Origin: Elusimicrobiales bacterium
GTDB taxonomy: Bacteria; Elusimicrobiota; Elusimicrobia; Elusimicrobiales; Elusimicrobiaceae
Reading direction: 5' to 3'
NCBI GenBank assembly: GCA_041651175.1
Contig: JBAZJT010000005.1
Location: 62,001 to 126,000 of the forward strand
DNA length: 64,000 bases
The notes below the pieces were generated by a model. The model had not been told where the DNA came from. It did no database searches and worked only from the letters and a program-made list of their open reading frames with translations. Shown here piece by piece: positions 44,986 through 52,735 of this stretch. The translations under genes and the position numbers were made by a program. Numbering within the stretch: the stretch's first letter is position 1; each line of letters opens with the position of its first letter.

Positions 44986-45017
44986 TTGCCTTGCCGCATT
45001 CTGAAAATTGATACAAT
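44986..45017 (+). promoter_or_regulatory. Leaderless promoter of the TlpA-hydBGDA operon
   Basis: TACAAT (45012-45017) lies 6 bases before the ATG at 45024. Weak -35 candidates are TTGCCT at 44986 (20-base spacer) and TTGCCG at 44991 (15-base spacer). No Shine-Dalgarno site is present. Confidence 0.45.
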
Positions 45018-45023
45018 TGGCGA

Positions 45024-45578
45024 ATGAAGATACTCAAAGCCACAATGGTTGCCGCAACCACCGTTGCCGGTTGCTTTGCCGGCGCTTGCGCCGCGGCGGA
45101 CGGCGCAAAAACCGCGGAACCGCCCGCCGTCAAAAACGGCTCAGCCGGTCGGAATACCAATTTTTCGCTTGCAACCTGCGACGGGAAAACCGTTTCGCTG
45201 GATAATTACGCCGGCAAGCCCGTGCTGGTCATTTTCATGAGTTCCACCTGCATTGACTGCAAAAACGCCGCCCCGACCATGAAAAAACTCGCCGAAACCT
45301 ACGGCCCCAAGGGAATAGCCGTCGTCGGCCTGGCGATGGACACCGCAGCCGCGCCTATGCGCGAGTTCGCGCAGAAATACCAACTGGCCTTCCCCATCGG
45401 CCTCAACGGGAAACCCGTCGCTAAAAATTACCGCTCGCGCGGAGTGCCTAATTTTTACCTGCTGGACAAAACCCATTCCATCGCCAAATTCTGGTACGGC
45501 GCGGACGGCGGCAGCGCATACGAGAAAGACATGTTCAACACCCTGGACGAAATGGCGGCAAGGCTGGCCGCGAAATAA
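45024..45578 (+). CDS. TlpA/ResA-like periplasmic thioredoxin
   Basis: A signal peptide (1-24, ending ACAA) is followed by a thioredoxin-like domain with the redox pair STCIDC (C76 and C79), the cis-proline region RGVPNFYLLD and an AhpC/TSA-type opening TNFSLATCDGKTVSL. It likely reduces or oxidises disulfides in the periplasm. The stop is directly followed by the hydB ATG, an unusual partner for a cytoplasmic hydrogenase. The CcdA-like protein at 26 kb may supply electrons. Confidence 0.88.
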   Translation: MKILKATMVAATTVAGCFAGACAAADGAKTAEPPAVKNGSAGRNTNFSLATCDGKTVSLDNYAGKPVLVIFMSSTCIDCKNAAPTMKKLAETYGPKGIAVVGLAMDTAAAPMREFAQKYQLAFPIGLNGKPVAKNYRSRGVPNFYLLDKTHSIAKFWYGADGGSAYEKDMFNTLDEMAARLAAK

Positions 45579-46658
45579 ATGAAGCGGTATTCGCTTAAAC
45601 TGGACCAATTGTTTGCCGCGCTGGCGCGCGCGGGATACGCGGTTAAAGGCCCGCGCCTCAAAGACGGCGATATTGTGCTGGGCGATATTGCCTCGCCGGC
45701 GGATTTGCCTGCCGGGTATAAAGACGAGCAGTCGCCGGGGCGGTACCGTCTCACGAGCGGCGGGGGGGAGTATTTCGGCGCGGTAAACTATCAGCCGTCC
45801 TGGAAAGAACTTTTGTTTTTGCAGCGCGAGACAATCTGGCGCGCGCAGAAAGGCGCGGGCGGGTTTTCCGCAGAACCGGAGAAAATCTCCGCGCCGAAGA
45901 CAGCTTTTCTCGGTGTGCGGCCATGCGATATGGCGGCAATCAAAATTCAGGACAGGGTTTTCTCCGGCGGGGAATATGCGGACGCGCGCTACCGCGCGCG
46001 GCGCGATAACGTCCTTATAATAGCGGCCAACTGTACGCGGGCCTGCGCAAACTGCTTTTGCGCCTCAATGGGAACGGGGCCGGACGCCGGGGACGGCTGC
46101 GACATCGCGCTGACCGAGACGGGGGAATCTTTTGTCGCGCAGGCCGGTTCCGCCGCGGGGGAATCGCTGCTTAAGAAATGCGCCGCCGCCTCAAAAAAGC
46201 AAATCGCGCAGGCGGATGCGCTGGTGGCGGCGGCGCGCGCCGCGATAACAAAGCAGCTTGACGCCAAAAACATAAAACGGCTTTTGCAGGACAATCAGGA
46301 GCATCCCCGCTGGAAAGAAACCGGCAAACGCTGCCTCAACTGCGCCAACTGCACCATGGTATGCCCGACGTGTTTCTGCTCGGTCATGGAGGATTACACC
46401 TCGCTTGACGGCAAACAATCCTGGCGGACGCGGCGGGCGGATTCGTGCTTTACTATGGATTTTTCGCATATTCACGGCTGCGGCAGCGTCAGATATTCCG
46501 CCAAATCGCGCTACCGGCAGTGGATGACGCACAAACTGGCGCACTGGCATGACCAGTTCGGCTCGTCCGGCTGCGTGGGCTGCGGACGGTGCATAACCTG
46601 GTGCCCCGTCGGGATAGATATAACGGAGGAGGCGGCGGCTATTGCCGGAAAGCCATGA
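45579..46658 (+). CDS. hydB: Sulfhydrogenase/group 3b [NiFe] hydrogenase beta subunit (iron-sulfur)
   Basis: The 359-aa protein has the HydB/AsrA-type body (FLGVRPCDMAAIKIQD, NCTRACANCFC) and two C-terminal [4Fe-4S] motifs, CLNCANCTMVCPTC and CVGCGRCITWCP. In group 3b enzymes this subunit relays electrons between the flavin subunit and the hydrogenase core. It lacks its own Shine-Dalgarno site, being placed right after the TlpA stop, and overlaps hydG as ATGA. Confidence 0.88.
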   Translation: MKRYSLKLDQLFAALARAGYAVKGPRLKDGDIVLGDIASPADLPAGYKDEQSPGRYRLTSGGGEYFGAVNYQPSWKELLFLQRETIWRAQKGAGGFSAEPEKISAPKTAFLGVRPCDMAAIKIQDRVFSGGEYADARYRARRDNVLIIAANCTRACANCFCASMGTGPDAGDGCDIALTETGESFVAQAGSAAGESLLKKCAAASKKQIAQADALVAAARAAITKQLDAKNIKRLLQDNQEHPRWKETGKRCLNCANCTMVCPTCFCSVMEDYTSLDGKQSWRTRRADSCFTMDFSHIHGCGSVRYSAKSRYRQWMTHKLAHWHDQFGSSGCVGCGRCITWCPVGIDITEEAAAIAGKP

Positions 46659-47470
46659 AAGAACAGTTGCTGCCGCGCAATTTCGTAATCACCCAAACCG
46701 CGCGGGAAACGGCGGATATTTTTACGTGGAAGCTAAAGCCGCAGGACGGGAAAAAATTTGTTTTCAAGCCGGGGCAGTATAACATGATTTACGTCTACGG
46801 CGTTGGCGAAGCCCCTATTTCAATAAGCGGCGGACCGGATGAACTGGTTCACACCACGCGCGCGGTGGGCCGCGTTACCAACGCGATGGCCGCTTTGAAA
46901 AAAGGCGCGGTTGTCGGCGTGCGCGGGCCTTTCGGAACCACCTGGCCGATGGACAAGCTGGAAGGCAAGGATATTATTTTCGCGGCGGGCGGAATCGGGC
47001 TTGCGCCGCTGCGCCCGGCAATTTATCATGTCTTGAACAACCGCGAAAAATACGGGCGGTGTTCGCTGCTAATCGGCGCGAAAAAGCCGGAGGAGCTTAT
47101 TTACCGGCGGGAAATTTCGCAATGGCGCGCCCGCATGGATATTGAGGTCATGGTTACAGTGGACTCCGCCGGAAAAGACTGGCGCGGCAACACCGGCGTG
47201 GTGACAACGCTCATCCCGCGCGCGGCTTTTGACCCGGCCAAAACCGCCGCCCTTGTCTGCGGGCCGGAAATCATGATGCGCTTTGCGGTAAAAGAGCTTT
47301 GCGCGCGCGGCGTTTCCGAGGAGAATATCCACGTTACGCTGGAGCGCAATATGAAATGCGGGCTTGGCCTGTGCGGCCACTGCCAGTTGGGGCCGGTGTT
47401 TGTGTGCAAGGACGGGCCGGTGTTCCGGTACGACGGGATAAAACAATGGTTTCTTCAAAAAGAGGCGTAA
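46655..47470 (+). CDS. hydG: Group 3b [NiFe] hydrogenase gamma subunit (FAD/NAD(P)-binding, 2Fe-2S)
   Basis: The 271-aa protein is a ferredoxin-NADP reductase-type module: flavin-binding FKPGQYNMIYVYGVGEAPISIS, nucleotide-binding FAAGGIGLAPLRPAI and VCGPEIMM. It ends with a [2Fe-2S] cysteine set MKCGLGLCGHCQLGPVFVC as in HydG, AsrB and dihydroorotate dehydrogenase electron-transfer subunits. It couples NAD(P)H to the hydrogenase. It overlaps hydD by 25 bases. (The symbol is that of the sulfhydrogenase subunit, not the radical-SAM maturase also called HydG.). Confidence 0.9.
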   Translation: MKEQLLPRNFVITQTARETADIFTWKLKPQDGKKFVFKPGQYNMIYVYGVGEAPISISGGPDELVHTTRAVGRVTNAMAALKKGAVVGVRGPFGTTWPMDKLEGKDIIFAAGGIGLAPLRPAIYHVLNNREKYGRCSLLIGAKKPEELIYRREISQWRARMDIEVMVTVDSAGKDWRGNTGVVTTLIPRAAFDPAKTAALVCGPEIMMRFAVKELCARGVSEENIHVTLERNMKCGLGLCGHCQLGPVFVCKDGPVFRYDGIKQWFLQKEA

Positions 47471-48237
47471 AACCGAAACTGGCCGTCTATAAACTGGCGT
47501 CCTGCGATGGCTGCCAGCTCAGCCTGCTGGATTGCGAGGACGAGATTCTGCCGATAGCGGAGCTTGTCCACATAGCCAATTTCCCGGAGGCGACGCGCGC
47601 ATTCGCAAAGGGGCCCTACGAACTCGCCCTGGTGGAAGGCTCCGTCTGCCGGCAGCATGAACTGGAACTGGTAAAGCAAATCCGCGCGGAGGCTAAATTT
47701 CTGGTCGCCATCGGCGCATGCGCGACGGCGGGGGGGATACAGGGGCTGCGCAATTTCGCGGATATAAATGAGTACGTCTCTTTTGTCTACGCCAAGCCGG
47801 AATATATCAAAACCCTGGCGGTGTCCACGCCGGTGTCGGCGCATATAAAGGTGGATTTTGAGCTGCGCGGCTGCCCGGTGAACAAAGAGCAACTGGTGGA
47901 GGTCGTGAACGCATTCCTCAACAGGCGCGTGCCCAATGTAACGGCGCGCAGCGTCTGCATGGAATGCAAGGCGCGCAAAACGGTGTGCGTTCAGGTCGCA
48001 AACGGGACGCCGTGCATGGGGCCGGTAACGCATTCCGGCTGCGGCGCGATTTGCCCGGCATACGGCAGGGGCTGCTACGGCTGCTTCGGCCCCAAGGAAA
48101 CGGCCTCGCCCGCCTCGCTGTCGGCATGGTGGAAGGATAAGCTGGGCGCGGATTCGGATTTTGTCAAACGCTCGTTTCGGACATACAATGCCTGCTCGCC
48201 GGAATTCCTGGCAGAGAGCGAAAAACATGAAAGCTAA
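47446..48237 (+). CDS. hydD: Group 3b [NiFe] hydrogenase small (delta) subunit
   Basis: A 263-aa protein with the proximal-cluster cysteines YKLASCDGCQLSLLDCED, then VEGSVC, AIGACATAGGIQG and RGCPVNKEQ, which are the ligands of the [4Fe-4S] cluster next to the NiFe site. Further cysteines (CMECKARKTVC and HSGCGAICPAYGRGCYGCFG) bind additional clusters. No twin-arginine signal is present, so the enzyme is cytoplasmic. It overlaps hydA by 11 bases. Confidence 0.93.
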   Translation: MVSSKRGVKPKLAVYKLASCDGCQLSLLDCEDEILPIAELVHIANFPEATRAFAKGPYELALVEGSVCRQHELELVKQIRAEAKFLVAIGACATAGGIQGLRNFADINEYVSFVYAKPEYIKTLAVSTPVSAHIKVDFELRGCPVNKEQLVEVVNAFLNRRVPNVTARSVCMECKARKTVCVQVANGTPCMGPVTHSGCGAICPAYGRGCYGCFGPKETASPASLSAWWKDKLGADSDFVKRSFRTYNACSPEFLAESEKHES

Positions 48238-49522
48238 AATCAAAGTCGGCTATCTGGCGCGGGTGGAGGGGGAAGGCTCGCTTTCGGTTGACATCTCCGG
48301 CGGGAAGGTTACAAACGCCAGCTTTTCCATATTTGAGCCGCCGCGGCTCTTTGAAGCCTTCCTGCGCGGACGGCATTACGGCGAGACGCCCGACATCACC
48401 GCGCGCATCTGCGGCATTTGCCCGATAGCCTATCAGATGAGCGCGGTGCACGCCGTTGAAAAAATCCTCGGCGTGAAAATTGAGGGGCAGCTGCGCGAGC
48501 TGCGCCGGCTGATTTACTGCGGCGAATGGCTGGAAAGCCACCTGCTGCATATCTATTTCCTGCACCTGCCGGATTTTCTGGGCTGCCAGGACGCCATTGA
48601 ACTGGGCCGGAAAAACCCCGCGCTGGTAAAATCCGCGCTGCGCATGAAAAAAGCGGGCAACGCGATAGTCTCGCTTTTGGGCGGGCGGGAAATTCATCCG
48701 GTGAACGTAAAAGTCTGCGGGTTCTACCGCGTCCCGGAAAAAGCGGAGCTGGAAACGCTCGCGGACGAGCTTAAACACGGCAGGGACGCCGCGCTTAAAG
48801 CGATAAAGATTCTGGCGAAGCTGGATTTTCCCGACGTGGAGCGCGATTACGAATTTGTTTCGCTTTACCACCCGAAGGAATATCCGTTCAACGAGGGGAC
48901 GGTGGCAGACAATGCGGGCCTCAATATCCCCGTTGAGCAGTTTGAGGATAATTTCCGGGAAGTCCACCGGCCCAATTCCACGGCGTATTATTCCGTCTCA
49001 AAACGCACGGGCGGCGGTTATCTGACCGGGCCGCTGGCGCGGTTTAATCTCAACTACGGCACACTCTCTCCGCTGGCAAAAGAGGCGGCCAAAGCCGCCG
49101 GCATAAAACCGGGCTGCAAAAACCAGTTCAAAAGCATACTGGCGCGCGCGGTGGAAGTGGTCTACGCTTTTGACGAGGCGCTGCGGATTATCGCGCAATA
49201 CGAGCGTCCGCCCAAACCTGCGGTTGACATTGCCGCGCCCAAAGCCGGAACCGGCTGCGCGCTGACCGAGGCGCCGCGCGGCAGCCTCTACCACCGCTAC
49301 AGCATAGACGCCAGGGGCAAAATCACATTCGCCAAAATAGTGCCGCCCACGGCGCAGAACCAGCATGTCATGGAAGACGATCTCAAAGCCACGGCGCAGC
49401 GGTACATAAACCTTCCTCGGAAAAAACTGACCTGGAAGTGCGAGCAGGCCATACGCAACTACGACCCGTGCATTTCCTGCTCGGTGCATTTCATAAAACT
49501 GAAAATCAACCGGCGGCCCTAG
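48227..49522 (+). CDS. hydA: Group 3b [NiFe] hydrogenase large (alpha) subunit
   Basis: The 431-aa protein holds the NiFe ligands in RICGICP (C62 and C65) and DPCISCSVH near the C terminus. About 10 residues follow the final His, which a maturation protease would remove, so a HyaD-type endopeptidase must exist elsewhere. The HydBGDA gene order and lack of signal peptide indicate a bidirectional, NAD(P)-linked group 3b enzyme (sulfhydrogenase) that evolves or oxidises H2. No hyp maturation genes are in the window. Confidence 0.95.
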   Translation: MKAKIKVGYLARVEGEGSLSVDISGGKVTNASFSIFEPPRLFEAFLRGRHYGETPDITARICGICPIAYQMSAVHAVEKILGVKIEGQLRELRRLIYCGEWLESHLLHIYFLHLPDFLGCQDAIELGRKNPALVKSALRMKKAGNAIVSLLGGREIHPVNVKVCGFYRVPEKAELETLADELKHGRDAALKAIKILAKLDFPDVERDYEFVSLYHPKEYPFNEGTVADNAGLNIPVEQFEDNFREVHRPNSTAYYSVSKRTGGGYLTGPLARFNLNYGTLSPLAKEAAKAAGIKPGCKNQFKSILARAVEVVYAFDEALRIIAQYERPPKPAVDIAAPKAGTGCALTEAPRGSLYHRYSIDARGKITFAKIVPPTAQNQHVMEDDLKATAQRYINLPRKKLTWKCEQAIRNYDPCISCSVHFIKLKINRRP

Positions 49523-49535
49523 CCCGGCGGCCCGA

Positions 49536-49967
49536 ATGCAAAACGAAGCCCCAAGAAAATTTCACATCACCTTCTACACGCAAAATCCCGCGCGCCTGGC
49601 AGGCTTCTGGGCCTATGCGCTGAAATATACGCAGAAACCGCCCCCTGCCGGTTTCAATTCATGGGAGGAGTTCGCCGCCGAAACCGGAACCGCGGAACAG
49701 CGGGTTCTGGTCCATCCGGCGGGAGCGATGCCCCCTTTTCTTTTCTGGAAAGTCAAAACCCCCAAGCGGGCGAAAAACTACATGCATCTGGATGTGGACG
49801 CAGGCGGCGGCCCCGGAGTTCCGCTGGCGGAGCGTAAAAAGCGCGTCCGCGCCGAGGCGGAACGGCTGGCCGCGCATGGCGCAACCCGCATCCGCGAGGT
49901 TGAATGCGGAGACTGGTTCTGGATTCCCATGCGCGACCCCGACGGCAACGAATTCTGCCTTCAGTAA
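49536..49967 (+). CDS. Glyoxalase/VOC superfamily protein (Glyoxalase_6-like)
   Basis: A 143-aa protein with the opening HITFYTQNPARLAGFWAYAL, central FLFWKVKTPKRAKNYMHLDVD and end FWIPMRDPDGNEFCL, the pattern of short VOC proteins. Such proteins act as lyases, dioxygenases or resistance proteins; none can be assigned. It starts 13 bases after hydA and may simply be carried in the same transcript. Confidence 0.8.
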   Translation: MQNEAPRKFHITFYTQNPARLAGFWAYALKYTQKPPPAGFNSWEEFAAETGTAEQRVLVHPAGAMPPFLFWKVKTPKRAKNYMHLDVDAGGGPGVPLAERKKRVRAEAERLAAHGATRIREVECGDWFWIPMRDPDGNEFCLQ

Positions 49968-49975
49968 AGGTGCGT

Positions 49976-51208
49976 TTATCTGGAAGGACCGGGCGATGAC
50001 GCCTTTTGCAGCTCCGCGGACGCCGGCGGCAGTCTGTACCGCACATCGCTCACGGCGCAGGGTTGGCGGCCGTTTTTGAATTTGGCGATGCAGTGTTTCA
50101 TAAGCCGGTAATAAAAATCCCCATAGCCGTCGGCGGCAGGCTCCAGATCCTTGTTGTAGTCGGCATTATATTCGTCCACAAATCCCCTGTTGTTTTCGCC
50201 GTCCGGCACGATATCGGTCTTGCAGCCGGCAGCAGACTGCTGTATCGGCGAGTAGCAGAACCTTATGGCAAGCCATTCATTCCACGTAGAAAGCAGCGCT
50301 ATGGGCACATCGGGATATTTCAGCAGGGTTTTGAATTGCTGCACGAAAGTGCGCCCGCCCAGTTTGGGGACGCCGTATCTCCTGTCGCTTATGAAACCGT
50401 CGGGCGAACCGTAACCCTGATAGGCGCTTGAAACGGATATCGCTTCCCCGTTATAGCCGGTCCAGTAAAGCTGGTTGCACTCCCGCGCTCCCGCCGAGGC
50501 GAGAAAGGCGTGAGAATACGGGCTTGGCTCGTAGCACCATTGCTGAAAAGACCAGTTAGAGGTTTTTTGCGTTATGTCGGCCCACATTTTGCGGACGGTG
50601 TATTTTTTCTCCAGCGCGGCTATCCGGGCGGAATCCGGGACAAACACGGAATTATCCACCACCAGTATCAGCGGCTTGCCCTTGAACATAAACCGCATGC
50701 CGGGATATTTTTCCATACGGGCAAGCACGGCGTCCGGCACATCGGCATTAGCGGTAAGCGGAAACCAGGGAACCACCTTCGGCGCGCCGGGAACCTTGCT
50801 CCATACCGGCAGCAACCGCTCAAGCGGCTGGAGTATCATTTCGTTCACGCGGTCTGAGGCGGCAACGACACCCCAATTGGTGATATCCAGATACACGAAA
50901 TCAATGCCGGCGTCGCGCAGCATTTCGGCATGCTTGCTCAAAACAGAGTCATCCTTGGACAGGCAGTAATACCCCAATGCAGGCTTGCCATGCCAATGCC
51001 ATGCGCCAACGGGCCCCCAGTCGCCTTTCCCGGAGAGTATCTTTGTGACGTCATACGGATCATGCCCCAGATTTACCCTGGATTCCGGGCAATGCCACAA
51101 CGCGTAGTAAATGCCGAATTGAGTCGCATAAACAGCGGGAGCGGAAAAACCCAGGGCCGCCGCCAGAACTATTGCCGCGCGAATTCCGTGAATATACTTT
51201 TTCGCCAC
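49976..51208 (-). CDS. Exported TIM-barrel glycosidase-like protein (GH99/WbsX-like)
   Basis: A signal peptide (about 1-28, ending VYA) is followed by GIYYALWHCPESRVN and, later, DFVYLDITNWGV, PLILVVDNSVF and LLSTWNEWLAI. The WNEW end motif and the opening YYxxWH resemble GH99 endomannosidases and WbsX-type glycan enzymes. The gene begins with GTG behind GAGGGA. The substrate and exact family are uncertain. Confidence 0.65.
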   Translation of the reverse strand: MAKKYIHGIRAAIVLAAALGFSAPAVYATQFGIYYALWHCPESRVNLGHDPYDVTKILSGKGDWGPVGAWHWHGKPALGYYCLSKDDSVLSKHAEMLRDAGIDFVYLDITNWGVVAASDRVNEMILQPLERLLPVWSKVPGAPKVVPWFPLTANADVPDAVLARMEKYPGMRFMFKGKPLILVVDNSVFVPDSARIAALEKKYTVRKMWADITQKTSNWSFQQWCYEPSPYSHAFLASAGARECNQLYWTGYNGEAISVSSAYQGYGSPDGFISDRRYGVPKLGGRTFVQQFKTLLKYPDVPIALLSTWNEWLAIRFCYSPIQQSAAGCKTDIVPDGENNRGFVDEYNADYNKDLEPAADGYGDFYYRLMKHCIAKFKNGRQPCAVSDVRYRLPPASAELQKASSPGPSR

Positions 51209-51339
51209 ACACTATCCCTCGTCTGATGAATTACAGACGGCACAAATTTTTGCCGCCTTGAAAGATTTTACTTTTTTCATTGCCTCAAAGATTGAGCGAT
51301 TTGCGGGCAAGGCAGAGATTCCAAAACCCGCTTCAAGTA

Positions 51340-51397
51340 AAAACCCGGATTATCCTTACGGATAATCCGGGTAAAGTGGTGGTTGGGGAAGGATTCG
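51340..51397. repeat. Direct repeat A: duplicated tRNA-Tyr 3' end plus terminator
   Basis: These 58 bases match 51797-51854 at 56 of 58 positions. They contain the tRNA-Tyr terminator hairpin (ACCCGGATTATCC pairing with GGATAATCCGGGT) and the last about 20 bases of the tRNA including CCA. Beyond the repeat the tRNA similarity stops. The arrangement resembles an attachment-site duplication left by integration at a tRNA gene. Confidence 0.75.
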
Positions 51398-51404
51398 GTC
51401 ACGA

Positions 51405-51438
51405 GTTTCAGTCTCGCCGCCGCGAGCCTGAACTCGCG
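51405..51438. other. Hairpin-forming segment between repeat A and the MITE-like element
   Basis: CGAGTTTCAG and CTGAACTCG bracket an inner CTCGC/GCGAG pair, giving one long hairpin. The 51398-51483 stretch holds no gene and is GC-rich. It begins exactly where the tRNA similarity of repeat A ends. Confidence 0.4.
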
Positions 51439-51483
51439 ACCCCGCCTCGCGGCCTCGCCTGCTGGCTCGGCATCGCTCCGGCC

Positions 51484-51752
51484 TTACTGAGCTTCACATA
51501 ATTCCTTGACATGCTGGCTGGCCGATTTTGAGGCGAGGCAAGGCGCAAAGAGCGCGGCATACCACCGGTATGCAAGTGATTTGCAACGCAGCCGCAGCCC
51601 AAAAGCGGCCAGCCCCTTCGGGGAGGCCCATATTCGCCCGCAGTCGTCGTTGCGTCCGCTTGGAGTGCGCACGGCACGCCTGCGCGTCCGCGCCTAGACT
51701 GCGGGCGAATATGGGCCTCCAGCATGTCAAGGAATTATGTGAAGCTCAGTAA
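51484..51752. mobile_element. MITE-like element with perfect 34-bp terminal inverted repeats
   Basis: Positions 51484-51517 are the exact reverse complement of 51719-51752 (outer end TTACTGAGCTTCAC). A second, nested inverted repeat of 23 bases pairs 51623-51645 with 51697-51719, directly abutting the right terminal repeat. A small perfect hairpin GCATACC-ACC-GGTATGC lies near the left third. No transposase or plausible gene is inside the 269 bp. If the true ends are CTGAG...CTCAG, the element is bracketed by TA, as for IS630/Tc1-type insertions. A 21-bp fragment of the same end occurs at 30646. Confidence 0.75.
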
Positions 51753-51796
51753 TCCTTGCGCGGGCCAGGCAGCTGGCCCGCTCCCCAATCCAAATC

Positions 51797-51854
51797 AAAA
51801 CCCGGATTATCCTTGCGGATAACCCGGGTAAAGTGGTGGTTGGGGAAGGATTCG
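51797..51854. repeat. Direct repeat B: authentic tRNA-Tyr 3' end plus terminator
   Basis: This is the functional partner of repeat A, containing the 3' end of the intact tRNA-Tyr and its downstream hairpin (minus-strand sense: ACCCGGGTTATCC pairing with GGATAATCCGGGT, then TTTTG), which acts as its terminator. The two repeats bracket about 400 bases. Confidence 0.75.
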
Positions 51855-51920
51855 AACCTTCGAAGGGCGAAGCCCGCCGGTTTTACAGACCGGTGCTTTT
51901 GTCCACTCAGCCACCCAACC
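51834..51920 (-). tRNA. tRNA-Tyr (anticodon GTA)
   Basis: An 87-base class II tRNA. The acceptor GGTTGGG pairs with CCCCAACC, the D-arm contains GGCTGAGTGGA, and the anticodon stem CCGGT-CTGTAAA-ACCGG gives anticodon GTA. A long variable arm (CGGGCTTCGCCC) and the T-arm GGTTCGAATCC follow, and the CCA end is encoded. It is followed by a rho-independent hairpin. Its 3' end is duplicated at 51378-51397. Confidence 0.95.
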
Positions 51921-51958
51921 ATGCGCGCTTTCGCGGCACCTGACTATTCTAACAAATA

Positions 51959-52654
51959 TCAGCCCAGAAATTCTTTCAGCCCGATTTTTCTGGAATTTGA
52001 AAAATATACCGACTCATCGCCTCCGGCTTGCACGACACCGGAAAGGCCAAGCGCATCAATCATGCCTGCGGCCCGGGCTGGAAGATTCAAAACAATCCTT
52101 TCAATCAGGCGGGGGGAAACCGCCGTCACGGCCGCTTCATGAACTTCAATCAACGCCGGGATTCCGGGGCGGGCCGGATAGGCGGTCTTCAGCTTCCTGA
52201 TGGTTTGCAGACTCTTCGGATGCAGAAACCAGCCGGAGCCGGAAAGGCCGTCAATATAAGACTCCAAATCGGGAACATCCACCGCGATATGGTGCAGCCC
52301 CGGCCCCCGTTTTTTCATGGCCCGCAAATAGGCGCCCTCTTTGACCGGCTCCATCAAAAGTACGCTGGCCGAGCAATCCGCAGCCCCGATATATATCTCG
52401 CGCGTTCCCTCTCCGTCCCAGATTTCGGCGGGGCCGACAAACAAATCCAGCTTTCCAAACGCCGCCGCCGCTTTCTCCACGAAGGAGACGAGAAACGCTA
52501 TGTGGTTTAACCTGAAAGTTTCAGTTGGCGCGAGGACCGAGGCGAAAAAGCGCGAAATAATGCCGAACAAAATTATCCGCGCGTGCCTCACTGCACGAAA
52601 GGATAATTTTGTGAAGGCAGTATGAAGCGATTTTTCGCCGAATCCCGCGGCCAA
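51959..52654 (-). CDS. VOC-superfamily protein (methylmalonyl-CoA epimerase-like), 5' end altered
   Basis: From about residue 48 the product reads RLNHIAFLVSFVEKAAAAFGKL and later GPGLHHIAVDVPDLESYIDGL, matching the two-motif VOC fold of methylmalonyl-CoA epimerase-like proteins (His metal ligands in NHIAF and HHIAV). Relatives start right before LNHIAF, but here no ATG exists there. The frame continues into a palindromic element and the first usable starts are TTG (52654) or internal GTG/TTG codons. The element probably replaced the original start, so the gene may be re-initiated from the element or be silent. Confidence 0.6.
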   Translation of the reverse strand: MAAGFGEKSLHTAFTKLSFRAVRHARIILFGIISRFFASVLAPTETFRLNHIAFLVSFVEKAAAAFGKLDLFVGPAEIWDGEGTREIYIGAADCSASVLLMEPVKEGAYLRAMKKRGPGLHHIAVDVPDLESYIDGLSGSGWFLHPKSLQTIRKLKTAYPARPGIPALIEVHEAAVTAVSPRLIERIVLNLPARAAGMIDALGLSGVVQAGGDESVYFSNSRKIGLKEFLG

Positions 52655-52675
52655 CTGAAATTTTCAGGTTAACTT
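52505..52675. repeat. 171-bp imperfect palindrome (fold-back element)
   Basis: The left arm beginning GTTTAACCTGAAAG is the imperfect reverse complement of the right arm ending CTTTCAGGTTAAC-like sequence. Shared blocks include CAGTTGG, GGCGAAAAA, the AAAATTATCC box and a central CGTGC...GCACG hairpin. Roughly three quarters of positions pair over about 80 bases. It contains no gene of its own but supplies the first about 45 codons of the VOC frame. It is distinct in sequence from the MITE-like element 750 bases away. Confidence 0.7.
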
Positions 52676-52735
52676 TACACTCATTAAATCGTTTCCGCGA
52701 TAGCCCCATTCGCTGATTGCATTTTTATTACCACC

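Noticed and set aside
51398..51440. A second tRNA gene between repeat A and the MITE
   Set aside because: The stretch folds as a hairpin but has no acceptor stem, T-loop or anticodon arm beyond the 20 duplicated bases.
51340..51854. Prophage or integrative element at tRNA-Tyr
   Set aside because: Only about 400 bases lie between the repeats and no integrase, transposase or phage gene is present in the window.
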